NCBI GenBank assembly: GCA_023053545.1 | Contig: JAKZAN010000006.1 | Location: 11,415,412-11,479,411, forward strand | Direction: 5' to 3' | Origin: Lepidurus packardi | Taxonomy: Eukaryota > Arthropoda > Branchiopoda > Notostraca > Triopsidae | Length of the DNA stretch: 64,000 nt | Shown: one piece after another, positions 22,110-33,200 of the stretch | How the letters are laid out: each line of letters opens with the position of its first letter | Numbering within the stretch: the first letter of the stretch is position 1 | Position numbers and translations under genes: made by a program | Notes under the pieces: generated by a model | Told to the model about the DNA's origin: nothing | What the model saw: the letters and a program-made list of their open reading frames with translations, nothing else | Databases searched by the model: none

Positions 22110-23228
22110 ATGGTCCAACGCCTACACAATGCTTTCTCTTATGTCCAAACGCAGCTGATCTCTGCTCATGAGACGCAAAAAAGGGCTTACGATCGACGCG
22201 TCAAACCCCAAACCTTCCATGTCGGTGACAAAGTGTTAAAATTAAATACCGCTTTGAAAATCGGAGAGTCCCCCAAATTAACGATGAATTCTTGGTTGGG
22301 CCCCTATCGAATTATCAAACAGACGGGAGATGAAATTTTCGTGATACAAGACATCAAAACCAAAACCGACGAGAACGTTAACGTAAATAGATTAAAACAT
22401 TACGTGGAAAGATTCTTCTCGGGAGATGCCCCAATTACCGAATCCATAATTGGACAAATGGAAGACCCCAAGGGAGCGGAATCCCCAAAACCCAAGAAAC
22501 CCCCAACCACAGAAAAACTCGAAGAACAAACGGATAAACTCCTCGATCAGATCGATCAATTACTAAAATCCGCCGCAGAATTAACACCCCCCACCGTTGA
22601 AATCTATGTACCCCCACCCCCGGCCCTTAACTTTCCTACTCCCCATCCCAACACCACCCCCTCCCGACCATTAACGCCACCTCCTGCCTTCCAAAACCTG
22701 TCCCCCGCTCCAGCCAGCCCGGAAAATTCCTCGGACTCCTCAGATTACTTAAACTTCTCGATGCCCGAATCTAGGCCTACCAGCCCTACTTCTTCACCTT
22801 CTCCCGCCTTGACAGATGAGCAAACCTGGTCCACCCATCGAAGTCCAGCTCTCGACCCAAATTCTTCTACGAGTACTCCCTCCTCCCCTGATGTTTCCAC
22901 CCCTTATCAAAGTGATCTCCAACCCCCATCTAATTTCATTGTTTCTGATGATTCCTTCCCGACTTACAACTTTCCTCATGCTTTCCGACCCCGAACCGTT
23001 AGTACACCTGCAGAAATTTGTGCCCCCCATTCTTCTTCCTCCGAGCCCATGTCACTCCCCACAGAAGTATTAACACGTTCCCGTTCCATAAGTGACCCAC
23101 CCTTACCAGTAGTGCAACCTCGATTATTGTTTCCACCCATAGATAACCGCCCAACCCTAACCACCCGTTCGGGAAGAGTCGTAAAGCCCCCCGTACGTTT
23201 CTCTCAAGACGTACAGTATTTTAAATGA
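22110..23228 (+). CDS. C-terminal integrase region and Pro-rich extension of pol
   Basis: This frame continues integrase after the break near 22070. The start has the usual C-terminal integrase features (KRAYDRRVKPQTFHVGDKV, then WLGPYRI and VNVNRLKHY). About 230 Pro/Ser/Thr-rich residues of low complexity follow, ending at TAA 23226-23228. Such tails are known from several Gypsy and errantivirus integrases, but their role is unclear. Confidence 0.75.
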   Translation: MVQRLHNAFSYVQTQLISAHETQKRAYDRRVKPQTFHVGDKVLKLNTALKIGESPKLTMNSWLGPYRIIKQTGDEIFVIQDIKTKTDENVNVNRLKHYVERFFSGDAPITESIIGQMEDPKGAESPKPKKPPTTEKLEEQTDKLLDQIDQLLKSAAELTPPTVEIYVPPPPALNFPTPHPNTTPSRPLTPPPAFQNLSPAPASPENSSDSSDYLNFSMPESRPTSPTSSPSPALTDEQTWSTHRSPALDPNSSTSTPSSPDVSTPYQSDLQPPSNFIVSDDSFPTYNFPHAFRPRTVSTPAEICAPHSSSSEPMSLPTEVLTRSRSISDPPLPVVQPRLLFPPIDNRPTLTTRSGRVVKPPVRFSQDVQYFK

Positions 23229-23279
23229 GGATCGATTTCCCACCAGTAAAATTATCACCCACCTGTAGAAGGTTGCCGT

Positions 23280-25156
23280 TTGCTCATCCTCTTCAAAAAA
23301 TCCCTTCTAGGACCGATAGCATTTTGGATATGCGTCTTTCTTGTCATGGTTGGACCAGTCAGCCCAGAGTTGGAATCCCACCGTATAACCCTGGGAAGTA
23401 TTTTCAAATACGAAGATCAATTAACCCTCACCAATTCGAAGTGGACCATAGTCTCCGATATAGATCTTACGCCTTATGATATCATTATGGAAAATTTGGC
23501 ACAATATCTAAGAAACTTCCGTCCCATAGACACCCACATCGAAACCAAAGTCACGGAATTCCAAAACTTCTTGGTCTTAGTTAACCTTACCATCAACCGA
23601 GAAAATCGCCTATTTACGAAAGATTTCAACGAGATAAAAATCAAACTATAAAATATCCGACGTATAACAACCCTCAATGACCGGACCAAACGTTTTGTAC
23701 TCATCCCTGGCGGAAGTACGATACTACACTTCCTTTTCGGTACCGCGGGTGACGGAGATATCGACCAAATTAATAGCCGAATCGATAGTATGACCAAACA
23801 GACAAGCAGCATTGCTCATGTGCAAGAATTACAAGCCTCCCTGATTCAAACCACACATGATGACATCCTACGCAATCGTGGAACGCTCCATAACCTAACC
23901 CAAGCGATTAGCCTAGTCGGACAAACCATAGATAATATTCGATCCAATCTACAAACCCATCAACATAATTCCGATCAAATATTAGGCGAGCTGCTAGGAA
24001 TTACTTCAGCTACGGCAGAAATACAGACGAACCTACGGTTGACCAATAATTTATTACAATACCTAAATGATGACCTCACCCTAATCTCAATTGGACGTAT
24101 TCCCAAACATCTCCTACCCCCAACGAGGATCGTTCCTGTACTTCGAGAGATTGAAGGACGATTGCCAACTGGTTGGACCATCATGACCAACTCAAAAACA
24201 AAAGTATCGAACTACGTCAGGATGATTTAAAAAACTACCTTCAATTGGATAAGCGCTGGTGCTTAACACAAAACCCTATAGTCCGGCATAACACCGCTAC
24301 CTCTTGCCCGATATCCCTTTACTTGGATGATAAAGCAAGAATCAACAATGAGTGCGACACGAAAATTATTCGTCGGAGCCGAATTACCTTACTTCCGGTA
24401 GGAGAGGGTAAGTGGTTGTATTCATCGCCCGTATCTACAAAAATTTCTCTTCTGTGCCCGCATGTTTCACTAACCTCTCGAGTCTTAGAAAAGCGGACTG
24501 AAATACTGGGAGTAGGATTTTTAGTGTTGCCGCCGAAGTGTACTTTGCAGGCGCCTACGTTGTCGATTCCAGCCACTTACTCCGAATATACCAACGTGCG
24601 ATCGCAAACCTACGAACTGAATTTGATGCCTTTGACTCCCTACTTCGGGAACGCCACGCTGAGTCCATTTGAGCCTCGTCAGTTACCCAAGATTAAGGAA
24701 CTTTTGGCTGATCTCAACGCCACTGATGATTGGGAGATCTCTGTTGCCAAAATGAAGGAAGCTGTCGCCCAACAGAAGTTACTATTCTTGGACGAAAATT
24801 CCGAAATTCAACACCATGTTTCTGCCCGACTCAACATCTACCTCGCGGCCGGGGTAGTTTTCTTTATCGTGCAGATCGCCTTGTTCGCCTTTGGTGCATA
24901 CAAACTATGGAGTTACTTCAGCCAACGAAACGACTTAGTCCAGACCGACCAGCAACGGGATCTGAACCAACAAACTGCCGACCTTCTAGAAGCCCAGAAG
25001 AACTTAACCCAGGAGCTGAATGCCCTAAAGAGTCGGAATTTAGAGCTGGATCTAGAGGTCGGAAGACTAACCACCATCATGAAGCTGGTCATGAAGCTGG
25101 AGTCCGAAGTAGTTAAAGATCGACTACTAGCCTTTGAACAGAAATTGTTTAAATAG
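23280..25156 (+). CDS. env-like gene of the Gypsy element, related to baculovirus F-type proteins, broken
   Basis: Frame 23280-23651 starts with a hydrophobic signal-like segment (IAFWICVFLVMVG). After the in-frame TAA at 23649 the same frame stays open to 24230, with a dibasic RTKR motif, then LFGTAGDGDID and a long heptad-like region. A shift near 24180-24230 leads to frame 24173-25156, which has paired cysteines, a transmembrane segment (VVFFIVQIALFAFGAY) and a coiled-coil tail. The order (signal, basic cleavage-like site, coiled coil, membrane anchor) fits the F-like envelope genes of insect errantiviruses. As written it has one stop and one frameshift. Assignment rests on layout and short motifs, not on a search. 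Confidence 0.65.
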
Positions 25157-25209
25157 TTTGGCTGTTTTCGTGGTTCTTTTCTTTTACTCCGGGACGTAGT
25201 TTTTCCAAT

Positions 25210-25220
25210 GGGGGAAGTGA
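25210..25220 (+). promoter_or_regulatory. polypurine tract of the Gypsy element
   Basis: GGGGGAAGTGA lies directly before the 3' LTR, in the place of the plus-strand primer. Confidence 0.75.
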
Positions 25221-25674
25221 TGTAAGAATGTGCTTTTATTCTCCCGCTTATTTTTGAGTACCCCACCTATATTCTCCCGTAAACACTAGATGTCGCCCTC
25301 CACATGCATGAAGCCATGCATGTGTCTGATTAGTCCGCTATTGCCCAATACTGTGAATCCCCTTATTATGTACGAACCGCCCACACCAATGAAGTAATAG
25401 CTCAGCTTACTAGTTAATTGTTTTCCTGGTGGCTTTCATTTTATCAATCAGGGCAGTCAGAATTTGCCTTTAGTAGGGGTCGGTATTCGCCTTTGGTGGA
25501 AAGTTGGTGCTCGCTTTTAGCAGAGGGTGTTAGAGTGTGTATGTACAAAATACATCCGTGAACCAGAGTCTAAGTCCTTTTTCGGACTCTAACTTTACTC
25601 CGTGAGTCCTGATAACCACAGCCTCTCCTTCCGCCACAAAGAACCTACTATAATTTGTAAGACACTTTCTTACA
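25221..25674 (+). repeat. 3' LTR of the Gypsy element
   Basis: 454 bp. Identical to the 5' LTR except for A to G in CACTAGATG and A to G in TCCTGGTGG. Confidence 0.95.
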
Positions 25675-26480
25675 GTATTAAGTACAGCCTAGTCGAAACG
25701 GCTACCAAGACTGGGAAAGCCTTTGCTTTCTCACTCTTTCCCAATCCTTCCATTTTGTAAAATTTGATGTAAATTATGGGTCTGTCAATAAACTGAAGGT
25801 CATCGTATTTTGGCGTCCGAGTGTTATGCGGAAAGCGATCCTGGTGATTTTGCGTCCGTGCGTTATCCTAAAACTTATCACCCCTTAGCCTAAATCGCTG
25901 CTCGGGAATCTTCACCAGAGAATATTGCCCATCATCCATTGTCGCGGGGCCAGGCTCCTGACAGGAAAAAGCATGCAAAAGTAATGGTAACCTGAGTCGA
26001 TCGGCCAATGAAAAATACATGGTAAGATCACGGTGTTTTAGAATACGTTTGTTCACTTTGTATGCAAATCGGACTGCAAACCAATTTGCTGGATCAAAAT
26101 CATTATTGTTCATGCTGAGTCAGGAATGTCTCATTAGTTTTGCCTTGTTAAAAAAATAAATTCCTCATGTTATAAAAAAAATGGAAATTTTTTGTTGGAT
26201 TTTTTTTGCTAGTGGATAGTTTACGGCAGCAACTTGAGGATATAGTCAACGTTTCGGAAGAAATCGTGCCACCCTTATTACCGCACTACAGAGCCAATTA
26301 CATAACAAGTAATCCGTCGTTTTTATCAATTTATTATTAATTTGGAATCTCTAACGCTTCATTACCCGTACATAAAGAAATGGCTTGAGTTAAGCCTTTT
26401 GCTAAAATACCATTTTTACATGGAGTTGGTAATCAGTTTATTTCTTAATACCAAATACCTTTATCAGTTTAGAGACTGAC
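25675..26480. other. spacer after the Gypsy element
   Basis: AATAAA at about 25787 and a repeated GCGTCCG(A/T)G(C/T)GTTAT motif near 25812-25865 may mark the end of an old element. A minus-strand frame of 81 codons at 25868-26113 has an ATG but no recognisable domain. I cannot assign it. Confidence 0.3.
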
Positions 26481-26499
26481 GGTTGGGTTAGAACTGCAG

Positions 26500-26673
26500 A
26501 TATACCAAAAAACACACTTTAAGATCGGGAATTACTGTGTGCCATTGCTCGGCGAGAAGCAATTGATTTGCATGCCCTGCCATAGTGCACCAGAAGGAAA
26601 AAATTTAGCAGCAGAGGGAAAGTTTCTGTCGGCCCACAGACTGATACTCTCGGAGTCTTCTTCTTATTTTGAA
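26500..26673 (+). pseudogene. BTB/POZ-domain exon remnant
   Basis: The plus frame ends in EGKFLSAHRLILSESSSYFE directly before a GTAAGC donor at 26674. This is the conserved BTB pattern (xGxxFxAHRxxLSAxSxYF). Upstream residues fit the BTB start poorly: the usual DVTL-type strand is replaced. No second exon of a BTB protein is seen downstream. It is either a diverged exon whose partners lie elsewhere or a dead copy. Confidence 0.45.
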
Positions 26674-26891
26674 GTAAGCATATTTACTGAAGTAGCTAAA
26701 GAACAATAGAGCATATGCATGAGTCATTATTCGTCAGAATTACTAACCATTTTCCACATTCCGATTATCTGCTTGGTAAAGAAAAACTGTAACGTTTTAT
26801 TTCTACTGGGGCGCAAAACAGGACCAAGTAATGAATAGCGTAAATGGAACACACTATAGTAAATATCAACCTCAGTTGCTTAGGAACCAGA

Positions 26892-27018
26892 AAATACTGC
26901 AGGCCAAGTGGTGTCATTCTTCACAACGGCTACAACAGTATTATAAGCAGCGCCATCTAGTCCCTATTGCGCGAGTCATTTTCAAAATACTGCAGGCCAA
27001 GTGGTGTCACTCTTCATT
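26892..27018. repeat. 33-bp direct repeat pair with CTCF-like word between
   Basis: AAAATACTGCAGGCCAAGTG and the next 13 bases occur at about 26892 and again at about 26986, with one mismatch. Between them, near 26952, is GCGCCATCT, whose complement AGATGGCGC equals the Drosophila CTCF core as I know it. A binding role is only a guess. Confidence 0.4.
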
Positions 27019-27285
27019 AGGCTACAGGATTACTTTGAGCATGTTCTATAATTTGTATACAGTCTCGCGCGCAAAGTCGAACAAGCTACATGTTCATTGT
27101 GATAGACGACCCTTTTTTCCGTACTTTTTGATGAAAGTTGCTCTGTCATAAAATCAAGCGTTTTAAACAACACGAATCCCAACTTATTGTTCCCTGACAC
27201 TTGCACCAGGTAATACTAACATACGGTGGTGGGGTAAGAGCCTGAAAGATCCAGCGTTTGATTGGTGAAGGGGAGTAGCGGAAGC

Positions 27286-30200
27286 ATGGCCTCATCAGTT
27301 GAGGACATGGAGTCGGAGTGGTCGGAGGAAGATTTGCTCGAAGGATTTTCTCAGGAAGGCCCAGATAGGGGAAATCAGGAGCGAGGAAGGTTTCCTTTGA
27401 AAAGTAGGCCAGTTATAGACAAAGAAGGGTTTGAAACAGTAGTATCCAAACGGGAAAAGACAGTGCTAAAGAAAATCGGGAAGGGATTTAAAATTGTAGG
27501 GAAGGACGTCATAGCGAGGGCAAGCTCGTTCGTTCCAAAGAAGAGACAAAGAGTAGTGGTCAGCCCAAATATCGTGAGCTGGCTGGGAAACGTTACGATA
27601 TCACTCTGATAATTTTAATAACAAAAACGACTATATTTCGTCAATCGTGTGTACAGAAACAAAGAAATTTTTGGGGTTACGATGGTCGACTAACCGTTGT
27701 CGAGAACGGAACGAGAGTAACTTGCCTTAGCGAGAACATGTAATAGTAACAATGAATTTTTGCAATATTGAAATCTACCTTCCGTATCTAGTACGGAACA
27801 TCGCCAGCCCCGTTACTACTCACAGTAACAGCTTCAGATACCGCTTCCAGGAGGCAAAGTTTTGCGACAGGCCGTACGTACTCTCCGTGCCTAGTTTTCA
27901 CCAAAGCTGTCCGCGTAATGCTGTCCTTGCCCGGGAAGGTCTCCAAGACTCGTCCAATCGGCCACTGACCTCGGGGAGAATTCTGGTCCACAACAAGAAC
28001 GATATCATCCTTCTGCAGATTTCGCCTTTCGGACAGCCATTTTCGCCGTTCGATGAGATAGGGGGCGTACTCGCGAATCCATCTCTTCCAGAAATGCTCT
28101 ATTATCACTTGCGCTGCACGCCATTTCTTCTTTAGGTTAATTTCTTCAGGCAGGAGAATATCAGAAGGTAATCTAGGATTAGGTCGTCCCAGCAAAAAAT
28201 GATTTGGCGTCAAAGATTCGGGCTCGTTCGGATCGACTGTGACATGCGTGAGTGGTCTTCCGTTCAGCAGACTTTCGATCCCAGTCATGGCGGTCAACTT
28301 TTATTTAAAACGCTCCGAAGAGCTACCTTAGCAGATTTAACAAGGCTTTCCCAAACGCCACCAAAGTGTGGCGCTGCGGGAGGTGAAAAATGCCATTCAA
28401 TGCTGTCCAAAGCCAATGAATGCACAAGCCTTTCTTCATTTAAATTTGCAATCAGATTACGCAGCTCGCGTTCTCCTGCAACAAAATTTGTACCATTGTC
28501 CGAGTAGACTACCTTCGGTTTTCCGCGTCTGTCACAAAACCGACTAAAGGCTTGCAGGAACAAATCAGTATCGAGACTGTGAGCCACTTCGATATGAACT
28601 GCCCTGGTCACCAAACAGGTGAAGAGGCAGCCATATCTTTTTACCGTCCGTCTTAAAATCGTCACGTGGAAGGGGCCAAAGTAATCAATCCCCGTATGCG
28701 TGAAAGGGGGAAGAAAAGGCTGAAGCCGGTGCTCAGGAAGGGCGGCCATGAGCGGAATTTGGGGCTTAGCATTATTGCGACGGCAAGTGGGACACCTTGC
28801 GACGCAACTACGAATAGACTTTCTCCCCTTTAGAATCCAATACGTCAACCGGATCTCATGGAGTGTACGCTCCACCGACGAATGATGAAGCCTCTGATGA
28901 GCCTGTGCGATCACCAGTTTCGATAACGGACAATCATCGGGCAGGATGACTGGGTTCTTAACGCCGGGCTCCAAGGTACTGTTCTCCAAACGCCCTCGGG
29001 CCCTCAGAATTCCCTCTTCGTCCAAGTAGGGGTTCAATTTCGAGATTCGAGAATTTGCGTGGATGGGCTTGTCACCTCTTAAATTCGAGGTTTCTTGGGA
29101 AAAGGCAACTTCTTGGGTAACTCGAATGCAGACGTTCATGGCTTGATTTATTTCAAGCGCCGTGAGATCTCGTTTTGTGGCCCGTTGACCTTTAAGAGCT
29201 TGAATAAAACGCAGGACGTAAGCGATAGTGCCTTTCAGCAAGTCCAAGTTGCGCGCGCGATTAATGAAGTCATTGACTGGTCTACTTGAGTCTACAGATT
29301 GGTGACCAACCCATTTCACTTCGGGGTCGTCTTGACTTGGTTCGGGGGGGCTAATTGAAGTTGTGGGCCAGTTACTTTCGTCCTCGTATAAAAATCCTGG
29401 GCCTCGGAACCAGCGATGATTAGGTTCAACCAGAACACTTCCGGCCAACCCTCGGCTGCAGTCGTCTGCAGGATTTTCGGACGTCGGTACATATCTCCAT
29501 TTCCCTTTTTTCGAGTGCTCGAGAATCTCGCTGACGCGGTTAGCGACGAACACATGGAACTTGCAGGTCTTCGAATTTATCCATTTCAGTACGAGCTCGG
29601 CGTCTGTCCAAAAGGTAATCGTGGAAAAGGGGAGTGTCATCTCCTTCTGAACCATAGTACCTATTCGAACGGCGAGGACTGCACCCTGTAGTTCAAGTCG
29701 AGGAATGCAAAGTGCTCTTCGTGGTGCCACGCGGGACTTAGCGAAAATCAAATTTACGGTGACTTGGCCGTCGGAGTGTATGAAACGTCCGTACACCGCT
29801 GCTCCGAAGGCTAGCTGCGAAGCGTCAGAGAAAACGTGGAGCTGGGCGTATAAAATGGGGTTTCGTGCGGTCCGAAGGCATCGCGGGATTTTCAAGTGGG
29901 ACAAAAGCTTAATTTCTTGACACCAGGTCTTAATGCGGGTCAACATTTCTTCAGGAAGTTTTTCATCCCATCCGATAATTAAGCTCCAAGTGTCTTGGAG
30001 AATGGACTTAGCCGTGAGGAGAAAGGGGACGACGAAGCCTAGAGGGTCAAAAATCGAGGCAACGGTGCTAAGTAGCTCCCGTTTTGTCTTAACTTCCCCC
30101 TTGGGATTAAATTGGAAGCGAAAACAATCTTCCTCGCAGTGCCATTTTAGGCCTAGTGCCCGCTCGATGAGAAGTTCGTCGAAATCAAGATTCAATTCTG

Positions 30201-33200
30201 GACAAGCACGCTCTGATTTTGATATTGCCTTCAGTACGACCTTCGATGACGACATCCACTTCGTCAAGCGAAAACCCCCTCTATGGAGTGACAACGAAAC
30301 TTGGCGTGCTACTTCGATAGCTTCTTGCTCGCTGTCGACGGAGTCCAAGAGGTCATCCACGTAGAATTGGTTTTGCACCTTTTCGGGAACCAACGGAAAA
30401 TCGTCTTTACTATCTTCGACCGTCTTCCGCAGCACGTAGTTGCAAATGGCGGGGGATGAAGCTGAACCGAAGACTTGGACAGTCATTTGATAGGTGCGGG
30501 GGGGATTATTTTCTCCAGGAGGACGCCAGAAGAATCTTAACGCGGGTTGATCTGACTTAATTACTCCAACCTGGTTGAACATTTTTTCGATATCAGCAGA
30601 AATAGCGATCCGATTCTGTCGAAAGCGAAGTAGTATGGCAGCCAAATTTGTCAGGAGATCCGATCCCTTCAGGAGCGCATCATTTAACGATATTCCGGCG
30701 GTGCGAGCGGCGGCGTCGAATACAACCCGCAACTTACCAAGTTTGTTCGGATTTGTAACTGCGTGATGCGGGAGATACCAGATCCTTTTTTCCTCCAGGT
30801 TTTGCCTTTCGACAGGCACGAGGCAAGCATGTCCGTTGTTCAAATAGTTCTCGATGGCCTTTTCGTACATTTCAGCGAATTCGGGGTTCAAACGTAATTT
30901 TCTCTCCATTGAGAATAAACGGTGTAGAGCCGAGTTGCGATTGTTCGGGAGGGTGACTTCAGGGCTTTGCCATAGGAGCCCAGCTTCATAGCGCTCTCCG
31001 TTATGGAACACCGTGTTTTCCAAAATTTTGAGGGCTACCTTGTCGTCATCAGAGAGTAACTTCTCAGTGGCTGGCTTGGTACCGAAACTCTCCGTCTCCC
31101 ACATGTTTTCAACGGAGCGATGTAGTTCGTCATCTTGCATGATGAATCTTGCATGCCAATTCGGAAGATTTGTCTCGCAGAAGTGCGGCTTTGTATTGTT
31201 TGCTCGACAGGACCGACGACAGTCCATCCGAAAATCGTTTGTACAGCCCTGGGACCGACAGTGCCTCTTGCAGGCTTCAAAATAGCCAAAGGTTCGTGTG
31301 CCTCTACGACATCCATGCCGAGGAGTACCGTAACATCTTCGTCCTTCATTTCTGGAAGCTCCAAGCCTCTCAAGTGATTGTGAGCCTTTTGCAGTCGTTG
31401 AAAATCATAACGTCGATTTGAAATGTTGAGATTAGGAACGGTGAGCGCTCCCCAAACTTGCACGACGGATTTTCCGTCGAGAGAGGAGACTTCGAACTCC
31501 ACAGTCTTCACGCGCAAAACCGGGTCATTTCCATGGAACGTCTCGAGGTGAATATTCTTCTCAGGGCCATTTAAAGATAAGCTTCGGGCGACATCTCTTC
31601 TAATAAGTGACACTTCGCTGCCAGTGTCGAGCAGAGCGTGTACGCGTAAAGACTTCCCATTTTTGGAGATTATAACGGGAACTAATGATAGAAGAACAAT
31701 TCTCCCAGGCGCGAATCTCATATGATAGACTGCGGGTCCTGGCTGGCTTTTCGCTGGAGAACGATTTGGGTAAACTCGGGGAGCGCCGTGCAGCAATGGG
31801 TGATGTTTTTCTTTACAGCCGTCGACTGCACAGGCCTGCTTTCGGCCACATTCCCGACTTCGATGGGAGTCTTCGAGGCAGGAGAAGCAGAGCGATTTTT
31901 CCTTGACAACTTCAGCACGCTCCTTCGTCTGCAACGCGGCGAATTTTCGACAATCGGAAATACTGTGCCCAACTTTCGCGCATACTTGGCAAGTTTTTGG
32001 GGCAGAGTTTTCGCTCGTTGCATAAACATGCTTCGATTGTACTAAATACTCTTTCCCCCCATCTATTTCTGAGAGGCTTGGGCAATTTGTTGACAAGCTG
32101 TGACAGGGTTGCGTTCGATTGCAAGTCTTGGTGATACCCACAGTGCTCAAGGGACGTAACAGCGCCATGGACTTCGTTAGCAAATTCTTGAAGAGCTTCG
32201 AAATTTTCAGAGCGTAGCTGTGTAATGTTAAGCAATTTCGCAATGAAAGCTCTGGCAATTAAATGAGGATGGCCATATCTTCGTTGCAGTTCCGCTAGGG
32301 CCGTTTTATACAAGGAGGGGCTATGTAGTGTTTGCGCAATCGATCCCCTTACTCTGTCATACAAAAGTTCTCTTAAATAAGCGAGTTTTTGAGCGTCGGA
32401 ACAGCCCGATTCATGGATCAGAGCTCTGAAATTAGCAATAAACATCGTCCATCGTCTCGGGTCTCCATTAAACGGGGTAATCGTGATCTTTGGGAGTCCG
32501 GAACTCTTACCACCATGAGAACTGCGTTCTCCGCGATTTTCTGATTCTTCGTATATCCACGCATCTTCGCGATTTGCAACCTCTTCTCGGCGATAGGTGG
32601 CGTTGGCAACTGTCCTCTCGTTTGTGGAAGCTGGAGTAGTAGTTTCGCTTCTGTCGGGGACCAGGGCAGTTTGGTGTGTTGGACTCACTCGTACGTCAAG
32701 CGACACGTTGGAAGGACGTGTTGCCGTCCCCGTGATGAGCATAGGCTCTCCAACTACCTCCTCAACTTCTTCGCGTAGTGAATTTGCTTCTAAACGGAGT
32801 TGGGCGACTTCATTTTCGTAATGTCGTCTCTCTCGGGCCAACTGTGCTCTCTGTTCCTCTTCCTCCAGTTGCATCTGCATTTCCCTTAGCCTTTTTCGGC
32901 AGGCCTCCTCTTCTACGGCGTCTTCGTTTAACCGATGGAGACGCAATTCGGCAGAGGCAAGGCGTAATTGGGATTCCCGATGCCGCATGCTTGAGGATTT
33001 GCTCGCGATGCTGCCCTCTGCAGGCGATCGGGACGAACGGGACGAACGGGAAGAGATAAGCGAGCGCGATACGATTGATGATGGAGGGTCGTTAGCTCGT
33101 GAGGAACGATATTCTTCGATATTTAGAAAAGACGCGAATGCGTCTCTCTCTATTTTCGTTAAATACGCTTCGGCGTTCGCTCTTTGGCGGTCTTTCAGCC

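Larger units (their letters stand above)
16384..25674 (+). mobile_element. Gypsy-family LTR retrotransposon with env-like gene (errantivirus-like)
   Basis: Two 454-bp LTRs (TGTAAG...CTTACA) flank gag, a pol with protease, reverse transcriptase, RNase H and integrase, and an env-like region. A primer-binding site lies 2 bp after the 5' LTR and a polypurine tract directly before the 3' LTR. The LTRs differ at only two positions, so the insertion is recent, yet the coding part has at least six frame breaks or stops. No target-site duplication is visible: AATC precedes the left LTR and GTAT follows the right one. Sequence beyond the right LTR does not continue the tandem array. Confidence 0.95.
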
